Assembly: GCF_026016325.1 (NCBI RefSeq)
Contig: NZ_CP087203.1
Location: 1,674,001-1,738,000 of the forward strand
Direction of reading: 5' to 3'
From: Pseudomonas sp. B21-056
GTDB taxonomy: Bacteria; Pseudomonadota; Gammaproteobacteria; Pseudomonadales; Pseudomonadaceae
Length of the DNA stretch: 64,000 bases
The notes under the pieces are model-generated. The model worked only from the letters and a program-made list of their open reading frames with translations, had not been told where the DNA came from and did not search any database. The position numbers were made by a program, and so were the translations under genes. Below, one piece after another: positions 1 through 8,783 of this stretch (the first letter of the stretch is position 1; each line of letters starts with the position of its first letter).

Positions 1-2276
1 GCAAAGACATAGTAAGCATTGCTCAGTTCCACAATATCGGTGAGCGAGGCGATATCGCTCGGCACCGCTCCCCCCAGGTCCGCTCTTCCCCATGCCACCA
101 CGGTGCCGTTGGCTCGCCGCGCGGCAAAGGCGTGTGCTGATGCGGCCACTTCTTCAAAGTCATCAAGCTGGGCGATGTCCGCAGGAATTACGCCACCCGC
201 GATCGCGTCTCCCCACGCCACCAGGTGGCCCGTCGCCCGCAGTGCAGCAAAGGCATGTCCGGTCCCAACCACTTCGACGATATCGGTAAGATTGCCGATT
301 GCCGCCGGTACGACACCGCCTCGCTCCTCCCAGCCCCAAGCCACCACACGACCGTTAGCCCGCCATGCGGCGAAGGCATAGGCAGCGTGAGCAACGCCGA
401 CGATGTCGGTGAGTGTCGCAATGGTCGACGGAACGGCGCCGCCGTGCCCTGGCACCCCCCACCCAATCAGGTTGCCTTGGTTCCGGCGAGCGATGAAAGC
501 GCCCCATGGTTGCGAGGGGTCATGGATTTTAAAGTTGCCGCATCCAAACAGATTAGCGGGATTGACACGGACCTCATCCTCGCTGGTGCTCACGTGCAGT
601 AACCGCCAGGGCTGTTTGTCATGGAACACGGCACTTCGGATCGGGTCGCCGCTGTCGCCTTCGTACCGCCATAGCGCTTCAAGCGGTTGCTGTGTGACGG
701 CGTTCAACGCGGTGAGCAAGCGGCTGCTTCCCACTGTCGTCCAGTGCAGGGAATTCGACGTGCCGCGCGCGCCCATGACCAGCAACTGTCCGGATCCCAC
801 CTGCCGTCGCACGTCATAGACCGCCGGTTGCGAAGGAACGGGCGAACCTCCCTGACGTCGCAGCGTGTAATCCAGCGTGATGGTTCGATCAACGTTCGCC
901 AATACCACCGATTGCGGGACGACTACGGGTTTCGACTGCCCAGCTTCGCTGGACGAGATCGTAAACGGCACGTTGATGCTGCCCGCACCGGGTAGTCCTA
1001 CCCAACGCACTTCGCCGCGATCGCCTCCCAGCAGATTGACCTCGGCCGGTATCCGTACCGTGGCACCGTTGGGTGTATTGGCAGGGTCGAGCTGGCCGTC
1101 CGGGGCCTCGTCGATGGTCGGGGGTAGTGGGGCCTGCGCCCCTCCAACCACGATCGCCCTGGCCGTTCTTGAGGCACCCATCAGTGCCGTATTCCTGAAT
1201 AACTTGTAGGTCATCTCCACCGTACTGGCCGGAATGACCTTGTCGTTGAGGATCTGAAGGATGCAGGGTTTTTTCTGACCGAACTCGTCCGCTTCTACGC
1301 TGCCCGTCACGGTGGTTACGACGTCCGGTTGGCCGGCGACTTTGCTGATGTAGGTCGCCTCGACCGAATCTCCCGGCATGAAGCGCGGGTCGACAGTCAG
1401 GATAATCAGCAACAGCGGGTTGCTGCCCAGTTTATCCAGGTCGATGGTGTTCGGGTCATCGACGACATCGCTGGCTATTTCCCTCGGAATCGGCGCCGGC
1501 AGCCGATTGCCGGCCTGGTCCACGTCGACTGTCTGTACGGCTGACCACGGGGCATTGGGATCCGGGGAGTTGTTGAGCTGGTCGTTCACCGTGTAGGAAA
1601 ATTTGAATTGCGGATGATCGTTTCCCAGGTCGGCACTGGTGACTTCGAAGCACACCTTGGTAGGGGTTGCCGAACCATGTTCCGGCGGTGGCGGTGCTTC
1701 GGTTTCGGTAACCGTGTGATATTTGGGCGTGCCGTTGCAGTTGAGCCAGATGCGGTCATGGGCCCGGCAATACGGGTAGCTCACGCACACGGTGGCGCTG
1801 GTGAAACCCGGCCCCACGCCATTCTTGATTTCGTCCGGCAACAGCAATTCCAATTCCGAATGCTCGCCGTCTCCGGGCGTCCGGTCCTGGTTGCCGGGCC
1901 GAATGCTGTTGTAGATGATTTCCAATGGCAGAGAGGTGTCAAGGTTCGTACTGCCGCGCTTCGCGGTGTAGGTCAATCGGTTGATGTTGCCATGCCATAA
2001 TTTGCGGTGCGGGATATAGAGCGTGACCGCGTCGTCGATGCCCTGAGTCTGGTCGCTGTCCAGGCCCGTCTCGCCATTCAAGTTGATCGAAACGGTATCG
2101 CCTGCTTGCTGGCCCAAATAGGGACCAACCTCCACTTTGCAACCCATGGGGTCGAGGTCATAAATATGCAAAGGCACCCCGTAATGGGCGCCTATGACTG
2201 GTTCCGTGGCGAGCGGCAGCCTGGGTGGGTAGAGCTCCAGCACGGATTGATCGGCGGAAGTCGACGAGTCGGTCAT
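1..2276 (-). CDS. RCC1-repeat protein with Ig-like N-terminal region (3' end beyond window)
   Basis: This reading frame is open from an ATG at 2274-2276 to the left edge, about 758 codons, so the C-terminus is missing. An AGGAG ribosome site lies 7 bases before the ATG. The first 550 or so residues look like two or three beta-sandwich (Ig/bacterial adhesin-like) modules rich in Val, Thr, Pro and Asp. The C-terminal 200 residues visible are at least four RCC1-type repeats of about 50 residues, each with a GG-x-(V/I)P core, a LTDIVEV-like stretch and an AFAA-x-RANG-x-VVAWG ending. RCC1 repeats fold into beta-propellers; in bacteria they occur in surface, effector and toxin-like proteins. No signal peptide is visible. 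The function is unknown; a surface, insecticidal or host-interaction role is only a guess. Confidence 0.8.
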   Translation of the reverse strand, partial: MTDSSTSADQSVLELYPPRLPLATEPVIGAHYGVPLHIYDLDPMGCKVEVGPYLGQQAGDTVSINLNGETGLDSDQTQGIDDAVTLYIPHRKLWHGNINRLTYTAKRGSTNLDTSLPLEIIYNSIRPGNQDRTPGDGEHSELELLLPDEIKNGVGPGFTSATVCVSYPYCRAHDRIWLNCNGTPKYHTVTETEAPPPPEHGSATPTKVCFEVTSADLGNDHPQFKFSYTVNDQLNNSPDPNAPWSAVQTVDVDQAGNRLPAPIPREIASDVVDDPNTIDLDKLGSNPLLLIILTVDPRFMPGDSVEATYISKVAGQPDVVTTVTGSVEADEFGQKKPCILQILNDKVIPASTVEMTYKLFRNTALMGASRTARAIVVGGAQAPLPPTIDEAPDGQLDPANTPNGATVRIPAEVNLLGGDRGEVRWVGLPGAGSINVPFTISSSEAGQSKPVVVPQSVVLANVDRTITLDYTLRRQGGSPVPSQPAVYDVRRQVGSGQLLVMGARGTSNSLHWTTVGSSRLLTALNAVTQQPLEALWRYEGDSGDPIRSAVFHDKQPWRLLHVSTSEDEVRVNPANLFGCGNFKIHDPSQPWGAFIARRNQGNLIGWGVPGHGGAVPSTIATLTDIVGVAHAAYAFAAWRANGRVVAWGWEERGGVVPAAIGNLTDIVEVVGTGHAFAALRATGHLVAWGDAIAGGVIPADIAQLDDFEEVAASAHAFAARRANGTVVAWGRADLGGAVPSDIASLTDIVELSNAYYVF

Positions 2277-2432
2277 GAGTGGACTCCTGATCGCAGGGGG
2301 GGACGGGATGAGGCTGTATCAAACCTCCGATGGACAGGGGCCGCTACTGTCAGAGTTAGCAGGTGAGGCCTGGTTTAAGACGGATGGTCGCAAGCGAAGC
2401 ACTGCTGTCTTCTCAAGCAGGTGTTCCCATCG

Positions 2433-2828
2433 TCAAGGCCTGCGCAAAGTCTTTTGCCTGAGGATGTAAACCGTCACCAACACCGCACTCGTCAACATGA
2501 ACCCCCGTGCCCACGGCAAGGGCACCAGGTAACACGACAACAGAATGCTCGCCCACATCAACCCGATGGCGTAGACCTTGCCCTTGAGCGGGATGCCGTT
2601 GCCGCTGAGGTAGTCCTTGATCCATGGCCCAAGTCGCGGGTGCTCCACCAGCCATTGGTAGAAACGCGGCGAGCTGCGGGCGAAGCAGGCGGCTGCCAGC
2701 AGCAGGAAGGGGGTGGTGGGCAGTACTGGCAGGAAAATCCCGATCACTCCCAATGCCACGCTCAGCCAGCCGATGGCCAGCAGCACGTAGCGTAACATCA
2801 GGGGGCGGTTGCCTATGGGGTTGTCCAT
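2433..2828 (-). CDS. DUF454 (YbaN-like) small inner-membrane protein
   Basis: A 131-residue protein with hydrophobic segments at roughly residues 11-45 and 85-115. It carries the DUF454/YbaN signature: the GxxLPVLPTTPFLLLAA stretch followed by FARSS and a WL-x-xHP motif. The family is widespread in Proteobacteria and has no established function. The gene lies 10 bases downstream of the UPF0149 gene on the same strand, so the two probably share a transcript. The ATG at 2826-2828 is the natural start. The family call is firm; the role is unknown. Confidence 0.85.
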   Translation of the reverse strand: MDNPIGNRPLMLRYVLLAIGWLSVALGVIGIFLPVLPTTPFLLLAAACFARSSPRFYQWLVEHPRLGPWIKDYLSGNGIPLKGKVYAIGLMWASILLSCYLVPLPWARGFMLTSAVLVTVYILRQKTLRRP

Positions 2829-2838
2829 AGGCCGCGTC

Positions 2839-3426
2839 TTAGTGGTGACGAGGCTTGAGGATTGCCGGCTTTTCGTCCGGGGCGTTGCACAGCAGGTACA
2901 GGGCGGTGAGGGCTTCCGGGATCTGTACGATCATGTCGTCCATCAGGTTGGCATCGGCGGCGATGTCGGAGAACTCCGGTTGCTCGTCGAACAGGCCGGA
3001 ACCGACCATGATCGGCAGCAGCATTTCGCTGACTTCCTCTTCGGCGGTTTCGAACCAGGCCGCTTCGCGCAGGAACACGCCTTCCATGAAACCGATGCAC
3101 CAGCCACGCAGCTCCGAGTCGTCCGGGTCATCGCCCAGGTCCAGCTCGCAGGGCAGCTCGAATTCTTCGTCGGAGGCCAGTTGACGGGCAATGTGCGCCT
3201 TGAGGCCGACCAGCGTGGCTTCGATTTCTATGCGTTGGGCGTCGTCGGTGTAGTGCGGCTCTTCGGCGAAGAGAGCGTCGATCCACTCGCGATCCGGCAC
3301 CTGCTCGGAGCAGATCGACAGGGCGGTCAGGTAGCCGTGAGCGGCCACGTAGTCCAGCGCTTCCTCGTGCAGCTCATCGGCGTCGAGGAAGACTTGCAGG
3401 CGGGTCAGTTGCTCAGCGAAGGACAT
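2839..3426 (-). CDS. UPF0149/YecA-family protein
   Basis: A 195-residue acidic, all-helical protein with the UPF0149 (YgfB/YecA) pattern: an HGYLTAL-x-I motif near residue 30, a long acidic middle, and a GW-x-x-GF-x-E-G segment before a W-x-x-E helix. The C-terminus ends KPRHH without the zinc-binding SEC-C motif found in longer YecA proteins. The ATG at 3424-3426 has AAGG 10 bases upstream. It is first in a two-gene unit with the DUF454 gene. Members are poorly characterised; no reaction can be assigned from sequence. Confidence 0.85.
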   Translation of the reverse strand: MSFAEQLTRLQVFLDADELHEEALDYVAAHGYLTALSICSEQVPDREWIDALFAEEPHYTDDAQRIEIEATLVGLKAHIARQLASDEEFELPCELDLGDDPDDSELRGWCIGFMEGVFLREAAWFETAEEEVSEMLLPIMVGSGLFDEQPEFSDIAADANLMDDMIVQIPEALTALYLLCNAPDEKPAILKPRHH

Positions 3427-3847
3427 TACGGGCTACCTTGGGGGAATAAACAATGCGGGAATTCTAGGCCTTCTTGAGCGCCCAGGCCAGCCGCTTGGCA
3501 GATTTGCCTCTACCTTGGCGTGCCGGCGGGCCACGATACCTGTAGGAGCTGCCGAAGGCTGCGATCTTTTGATCTTGATCTTCGGCTTGCGACTCAATGG
3601 TCAGGGGAAAGATCGCAGCCTCGTTGCACTCGGCAGCTCCTACACAGCGCAAGGCATGGGGGCCGCGGCTCTTGAACACCTCTTGTCAGCAGCGCCCTTT
3701 GCAACGAAGGCCTCGGGTATACTGCCGCGTTTTGTGATGCCCTGCGGTGTCCCACCGGTTCGAAACGCGCACTTACGATTTGCCGGTGCAGCCTGTTTGA
3801 TTCTGAACCAGCCTTGCAGGGATGTTTCGGTGATTTTTGGAGTTTCT
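3427..3847. other. Divergent intergenic region with REP pair, upstream of recQ
   Basis: About 420 bases separate the UPF0149 gene from recQ. An open frame extends upstream of recQ through this stretch, but its translation has no RecQ similarity and it runs through a REP inverted repeat (3541-3644), so I treat it as non-coding. Promoters for both genes must lie here, but I cannot point to one with confidence. Confidence 0.6.
3541..3644. repeat. REP inverted pair (GTAGGAGCTGCCG family)
   Basis: The outer arm begins TGTAGGAGCTGCCGA and the closing arm ends TCGGCAGCTCCTACA. The inner arms GCTGCGATCTTTT and AAAGATCGCAGC also pair. This is the typical head-to-head REP doublet of the P. fluorescens group. 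It lies between genes and is palindromic, so it could form a long cruciform or mRNA hairpin. Confidence 0.9.
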
Positions 3848-5974
3848 ATGCTCGAACAGGCTCAACGCGTCCTCAAGGACATCTTCGGCTACGACAGTTT
3901 TCGTGGCCGTCAGGGTGCCATTATTGAGCGCGTAGCCAGCGGTGGCGATGCCTTGGTGCTGATGCCCACCGGCGGCGGCAAGTCCTTGTGCTTCCAGGTT
4001 CCGGCGTTGTTGCGCAATGGCCTGGCGGTGGTGGTTTCGCCGCTGATCGCCTTGATGGACGACCAGGTCGCGACCCTTGAGGAACTGGGCGTTGCCGCCG
4101 CTTCGCTGAACTCCACCCTGAGTGCCGAGCAGCAGCGGGACCTGGCGGCGCGGATCCGGCGCGGTGAGCTGAAAATGCTCTACCTGGCCCCGGAACGGCT
4201 GGTGCAGCCGCGCATGCTGGCCTTCCTGCAGAGCCTGGAAATCGCCCTGTTCGCCATCGACGAAGCCCACTGTGTGTCCCAGTGGGGCCACGATTTCCGT
4301 CGCGAATACCTGCAACTGGGGCAACTGGCGGAGCTGTTCCCCGACGTACCGCGCATCGCCCTGACCGCCACCGCCGACAAGCGGACACGGGAAGAAATCG
4401 TCGAGCGCCTGCACTTGCAGGATGCCGAGCGGTTCCTCTCCAGTTTTGACCGCCCCAACATTTTCTACCGCATCGTGCCCAAGGAGCAGCCGCGCAAGCA
4501 GTTGCTGGCGTTCCTCGCCGAACGGCGCAGCGATGCCGGTATCGTCTATTGCCTGTCACGGAAAAAAGTCGACGAAGTCTCGGCGTTTCTCTGCGAACAG
4601 GGGTTTCCGGCGTTGCCCTATCACGCCGGGCTGCCCAATGAATTGCGGGCCTATCACCAGAAGCGCTTTCTCAACGAGGAAGGCTTGATCATGGTCGCCA
4701 CCGTGGCGTTCGGCATGGGCATTGACAAGCCGAACGTGCGCTTCGTGGCGCACCTGGACCTGCCCAAATCCCTCGAGGCCTATTACCAGGAAACCGGTCG
4801 TGCCGGCCGGGATGGCTTGCCGGCCGACGCCTGGATGGCCTACGGCCTGCAAGACGTGGTGATGCTCAAGCAGATGCTGCAGAACTCCGAAGGTGACGAA
4901 CGCCACAAGCGCCTGGAGCAGCATAAGCTCGATGCGATGCTCTCGCTGTGCGAAGAAACCCGCTGCCGCCGCCAGACCTTGCTGGCCTATTTCGACGAAG
5001 ACATGCCCCAGCCGTGCGGGCACTGCGACAACTGTGTCGACGGCGTGGAAACCTGGGACGCCACCGAGCCGGCGCGCCAGGCGTTGTCGACCATTTTCCG
5101 CACCGGCCAGCGCTATGGCGTGGGGCATCTGGTGGATGTCTTGCTGGGCAAGGACAACGAGAAGGTCCGCAGTTTCGGCCACCAGCACCTGTCGGTGTAC
5201 GGGGTCGGCAAGGCCCGTTCCGAGAGCGAATGGCGTTCTCTGTTCCGGCAACTCGTGGCCCGTGGCCTGGTGGACATCGATCTGGAAGGCTACGGCGGCC
5301 TGCGCCTGAGCGAGACCTGTCGGCCGTTGCTCAAAGGCGAGGTGAGCCTGGAACTGCGCCGCGATCTCAAGCCGGCGACCGCGGTCAAGAGCAGCAAGAG
5401 CCAGGCCAGCCAACTGGTCCGTGGTGAAGAGCGCGATCAGTGGGAAGCCTTGCGTGCCCTGCGTCGCAAGCTGGCCGAAGAGCATGCCGTGCCGCCGTAC
5501 GTCATCTTCCCCGATTCGACGCTGCTGGAAATGCTGCGCAGCCAACCCACCTCCCTGGCGGAGATGGCCCGGGTCAGCGGCGTTGGCGCGCGCAAGCTGG
5601 AGCGCTATGGCGAGGCCTTCCTCCAGGTGCTGGGCGGCGAGGCCGAGGCGCCGAAGGCAGTGGCCGATGTGCGCCATGAGCTGATCACCCTGGCCCGGGC
5701 CGGCATGACGCCGTTGCAGATCGCCGGACAACTGCAGTGCTCGGAGAAAAACGTCTACACGATGCTGGCCGAAGCCATCGGGCAGCAGCAATTGTCGCTG
5801 GAACAGGCCCTGGACCTGCCCGAGGACTTGATGGGCGAGGTGCAGGATGCGTTTCTCGACGGCGAGGGCGAGCTACCGGCTGTGGCGGAGGTCGCCGCGC
5901 TGTTCGTCGGTCGGGTGCCGGAAGGTGTCCTCTATTGCGTGAGGGCTGCGTTGCAGTCGGAATTTGAAGTCTGA
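3848..5974 (+). CDS. recQ: ATP-dependent DNA helicase RecQ
   Basis: A 708-residue 3'-5' DNA helicase used in recombinational repair and fork processing. The helicase core shows Walker A MPTGGGKS (about residues 36-43), the DEAH box in [15 protein letters not shown], a TATAD motif, and ETGRAGRDG (motif VI). The RQC zinc module is visible as four cysteines (CEETRCRR...CGHCDNC), followed by a winged-helix region and an HRDC domain (about 530-600). A further C-terminal tail of roughly 100 residues with an HTH-like stretch makes it longer than E. coli RecQ (about 610). Start ATG 3848-3850 has GGAG 5 bases upstream and matches the family N-terminus; earlier in-frame starts lie in the REP region. 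Confidence 0.97.
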   Translation: MLEQAQRVLKDIFGYDSFRGRQGAIIERVASGGDALVLMPTGGGKSLCFQVPALLRNGLAVVVSPLIALMDDQVATLEELGVAAASLNSTLSAEQQRDLAARIRRGELKMLYLAPERLVQPRMLAFLQSLEIALFAIDEAHCVSQWGHDFRREYLQLGQLAELFPDVPRIALTATADKRTREEIVERLHLQDAERFLSSFDRPNIFYRIVPKEQPRKQLLAFLAERRSDAGIVYCLSRKKVDEVSAFLCEQGFPALPYHAGLPNELRAYHQKRFLNEEGLIMVATVAFGMGIDKPNVRFVAHLDLPKSLEAYYQETGRAGRDGLPADAWMAYGLQDVVMLKQMLQNSEGDERHKRLEQHKLDAMLSLCEETRCRRQTLLAYFDEDMPQPCGHCDNCVDGVETWDATEPARQALSTIFRTGQRYGVGHLVDVLLGKDNEKVRSFGHQHLSVYGVGKARSESEWRSLFRQLVARGLVDIDLEGYGGLRLSETCRPLLKGEVSLELRRDLKPATAVKSSKSQASQLVRGEERDQWEALRALRRKLAEEHAVPPYVIFPDSTLLEMLRSQPTSLAEMARVSGVGARKLERYGEAFLQVLGGEAEAPKAVADVRHELITLARAGMTPLQIAGQLQCSEKNVYTMLAEAIGQQQLSLEQALDLPEDLMGEVQDAFLDGEGELPAVAEVAALFVGRVPEGVLYCVRAALQSEFEV

Positions 5975-6047
5975 TCAGTAAGTTGCGTTCCTTTAACGAT
6001 TCAGTGCGGGCCGGGCCTTGCTTGAATCCGAAGTGCATGCTTAGCTG

Positions 6048-6060
6048 ACTAATAATTAGT
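6048..6060. promoter_or_regulatory. Possible autoregulatory operator of the MarR/SlyA gene
   Basis: ACTAATAATTAGT is an AT-rich dyad, symmetric apart from its central base, ending 32 bases before the MarR-family start codon. MarR/SlyA proteins bind short AT-rich palindromes, often in their own promoters. The sequence shows the dyad; its function is inferred. Confidence 0.4.
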
Positions 6061-6092
6061 ATTTCTCCTATTTCAGACCTGATGAGTTTTTT

Positions 6093-6527
6093 ATGTCGTT
6101 GACCGATCAACACCGTTTTGGCATGCAACTGGCGCAGATGTCCCGGGGCTGGCGTGCCGAGCTGGACCGTCGCCTGGCCGGTCTGGGCCTGTCCCAGGCG
6201 CGCTGGCTGGTGCTGCTGCACCTGGCTCGCTTCGAACACGCACCGACCCAGCGCGAACTGGCCCAGAGCGTCGCCGTCGAAGGCCCGACCCTGGCCCGTT
6301 TGCTCGACAGCCTGGAAACCCAGGGGCTGGTGCAGCGCCAGGCCGTGGCCGAGGACCGCCGGGCCAAGAAAATCGTGCTCTGCGCACCGGCACGGCCGTT
6401 GATCGAACAGATTGAAACCATTGCCACGCAACTGCGTCGGGAGCTCTTCGAAGGCATCGAGGAAGAGGACATGCGGGTGTGCATGCGGGTTCACGGCAGG
6501 ATCCTGGCCAATCTGGAAAAATCCTGA
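6093..6527 (+). CDS. MarR/SlyA-family transcriptional regulator
   Basis: A 144-residue winged-helix regulator. The pattern LSQARWLVLLHLAR, then PTQRELAQSV (helix 3), VEGPTLARLLDSLETQGLV (recognition helix) and the wing residues AEDRRAKKI match SlyA/MarR closely. Such proteins dimerise through their terminal helices and are released from DNA by small aromatic ligands; SlyA types often counter H-NS-like silencing. It follows recQ by about 120 bases in the same direction, with an AT-rich dyad in the gap. The ligand and regulon are not evident. Confidence 0.9.
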   Translation: MSLTDQHRFGMQLAQMSRGWRAELDRRLAGLGLSQARWLVLLHLARFEHAPTQRELAQSVAVEGPTLARLLDSLETQGLVQRQAVAEDRRAKKIVLCAPARPLIEQIETIATQLRRELFEGIEEEDMRVCMRVHGRILANLEKS

Positions 6528-6628
6528 GGCATATCGGCGGTATCCCGACTTTTGAGATTCGGCGATTAGCGAACTATAACCAGTAGTAAGCGATCGTATT
6601 GGAAGCGTTCGAATCGAAAGGGATACCC

Positions 6629-8650
6629 ATGCTTGAAAGTTTGCAGTCCACGTTGCGCAGTTGGGTCAACGTGTCAATCGTCTTGGGTGCATTGGGGTAT
6701 CCGGCCTTGGCGTCTGCGCTGGGGCTGGGAGAGATCACGCTCCATTCCGCCCTGAACCAGCCGTTGCGCGCCGATATCGCCCTGATCGATGCGGCCGGGC
6801 TCAGCGAGGGTGATCTGTCGGCCAGCCTGGCAAGCCCGGACGACTTCAATCGCGCTGGCGTGGAGCGGGTGTTCTTTCTCAGTAACCTGCGCTTCACCCC
6901 GGTGCTGCGCGGCGAGCGCAGTTTCATCCGGGTCACTTCCAGCAAACCGGTGGAAGAACCGTTCCTCAATTTCCTGGTGCAGCTCAATCAGCCCAATGGA
7001 CGTCTCTTGCACGAATACACCGTGCTGATCGACCCGCCGGGCACGCCGGGTATCGTCCCCGCTTCCGACGAGCCTGCCGCTGCGCCCCGGTCTTCGATGC
7101 CGACCCCGTCGGCGCCGGCTATCAAGCCGCCCCCGGCGACCCAAGGCAAGCGCTACACCGTCGTGCAGGGAGACAACCCCTGGGTCATCGCCAAACGCCT
7201 GCATGATGCCGGCAGCGGCGCTTCGATCCATGAATTGATGCAAGGCATCCAGGCCTTGAACCCGGGCAGCGAGCGGCTCTCCATCGGCCAGCGCCTGCTG
7301 CTGCCCGATTCGGCCGTGTTGCCGTCCCCGACAGAAACCGCCGCCGCGCCAGCCGCTGTCGCCGCCGACGAGCAACTGGCCGCCAGCGTGCTGCAAAACC
7401 AGCAACAACAGAAAACCATCGACGAGTTGCAGTCCCGGCTTCAAGCCCAGGACGAAGAAATTGCTGGTCACCGCAAGCAGATCAGCGAGTTGCAGGCGAA
7501 ACTGGCCGAGGTCCCACCGACCCCGGCTACGTCTGCTGCGCAGCCATCGGTGCCCGCTGTAACTGATGCGACGCAGGCTGCATCAGTGGCTGAGCCACAG
7601 CCCGTGACGCCGCCGCAACCTGCGCCAGAGCAGCCCGAGCCCGAAGGCGTCAATTGGCTGTGGGTGGCGGGGCTGGTGGGACTGTTGGGATTGCTTGCGT
7701 TGCTGCTGTTCTTCCGTCGTCGGCAGGAGCAGGCCGGTGCACAGCCGATGCCGGAACGCCCCGAACCGATGCTTGAAGACAGCGCCGACGCCTATGCATC
7801 GACAACCGATACGGAGCAGCCCGAGGTCGCTTCGTCGTTCAATAACGGTGATTCACCGGTGGGCGACGTGCTGGAAGGCGTCGGGATCTACCTGACCTAC
7901 GGCCGCTTCACCGAAGCAGCAGGGTTGTTGCGCGCGGCATTGCTGGCGGAGCCGGAGCGTATCGACCTGGGCCTGAAATTGCTGGAAGTGCTGGGCAAGC
8001 AGGGCGATGCCATCGGCTTTCAGGCCCAGGAACATCATTTATTGGCGCAGGGCGTCGATGCCAGGACGCTGGAGGACATCCGCGGGCGTTATCCGAAGGT
8101 TGCTGTGGTTGCCGCGCCCGTGGTGGCGGCGCCAGAGCTTCAAGCACCTGAAGCCCCCGTTCCTGTGCCTGCACCTGTCCACGTGCCTAGCGACGAATTT
8201 GAGCTGGATCTGGATGCGCTGTCCATGGAAAGCAACTGGGACCTGACCGATGCGCAAGACAGCGCCGAGGAGAAAGCCCCCGTTGCGACGCCTGCCGTTG
8301 ACGTCTCCGAAGCGTTGTCTCTTTCGGGGTTCGACGAGCCGGAGCTGCAATGGACTGCGCCACTGGAAACCGAGTCGCTGGACGATGCCTTCCTCGACGG
8401 GTTTGCCGATGAAGAGCAGTCGCTGGAGCTGGAAGCGCTGCCCCTCGAGCCTGAATCTGACTCATTGTCCTTGGAGTCCATGTCCCTTGAACCCGAAGCG
8501 CCGGAACACGCTGAAAAACTGGAGCAGGCGCAGAACTGCATCGATGACGGCGACTTGAAAACTGCAATCGCCCTGCTTGAAGAACTGCTGGAGGACGGCG
8601 ACGAACCCCTCAAACAGACCGCCCGGGTGTTGCTGGCCGGGATTCGCTGA
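6629..8650 (+). CDS. FimV-like LysM inner-membrane protein
   Basis: A 673-residue FimV/TspA-family protein. It starts with a signal-like segment, then the FimV N-terminal domain beginning LGLGEITLHSALNQPL (about residues 35-135). A LysM-type module (KRYTVVQGDNPWVIAKRL ... IGQRLLLP) lies near 165-215, then a coiled-coil stretch, a Pro/Ala linker, one membrane helix (WVAGLVGLLGLLALLLFF), an acidic cytoplasmic region with TPR-like helices, and the short C-terminal FimV motif (IDDGDLKTAIALLEELLEDGDE). P. aeruginosa FimV is longer (about 920 residues) and needed for type IV pili and twitching; this may be a shorter paralogue. I chose ATG 6629 because AAAGGG precedes it; an in-frame start at 6599 lacks a site. 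Confidence 0.82.
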   Translation: MLESLQSTLRSWVNVSIVLGALGYPALASALGLGEITLHSALNQPLRADIALIDAAGLSEGDLSASLASPDDFNRAGVERVFFLSNLRFTPVLRGERSFIRVTSSKPVEEPFLNFLVQLNQPNGRLLHEYTVLIDPPGTPGIVPASDEPAAAPRSSMPTPSAPAIKPPPATQGKRYTVVQGDNPWVIAKRLHDAGSGASIHELMQGIQALNPGSERLSIGQRLLLPDSAVLPSPTETAAAPAAVAADEQLAASVLQNQQQQKTIDELQSRLQAQDEEIAGHRKQISELQAKLAEVPPTPATSAAQPSVPAVTDATQAASVAEPQPVTPPQPAPEQPEPEGVNWLWVAGLVGLLGLLALLLFFRRRQEQAGAQPMPERPEPMLEDSADAYASTTDTEQPEVASSFNNGDSPVGDVLEGVGIYLTYGRFTEAAGLLRAALLAEPERIDLGLKLLEVLGKQGDAIGFQAQEHHLLAQGVDARTLEDIRGRYPKVAVVAAPVVAAPELQAPEAPVPVPAPVHVPSDEFELDLDALSMESNWDLTDAQDSAEEKAPVATPAVDVSEALSLSGFDEPELQWTAPLETESLDDAFLDGFADEEQSLELEALPLEPESDSLSLESMSLEPEAPEHAEKLEQAQNCIDDGDLKTAIALLEELLEDGDEPLKQTARVLLAGIR

Positions 8651-8673
8651 AGTAACCGTTTCCCCCGAAGCAA

Positions 8674-8763
8674 TGTGGGAGCGAGCCTGCTCGCGATAGC
8701 GGTACATCAGACAACATTGATGCTGACTGACACTCCGCTATCGCGAGCAGGCTCGCTCCCACA
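8674..8763. repeat. REP inverted pair (GTGGGAGCGAGC family)
   Basis: Left arm TGTGGGAGCGAGCCTGCTCG and its near-perfect complement ending GGCTCGCTCCCACA, with secondary pairing of GCGATAGCGG and CCGCTATCGC. It lies between the convergent fimV-like and plpD genes, where it may also serve as a bidirectional stop for transcription. Confidence 0.92.
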
Positions 8764-8783
8764 GGGTATTGGCGACGATCCGA

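Noticed and set aside
4556..5791. A 411-codon minus-strand frame
   Set aside because: Antisense to recQ; Gln/His/Ala-rich with no family pattern.
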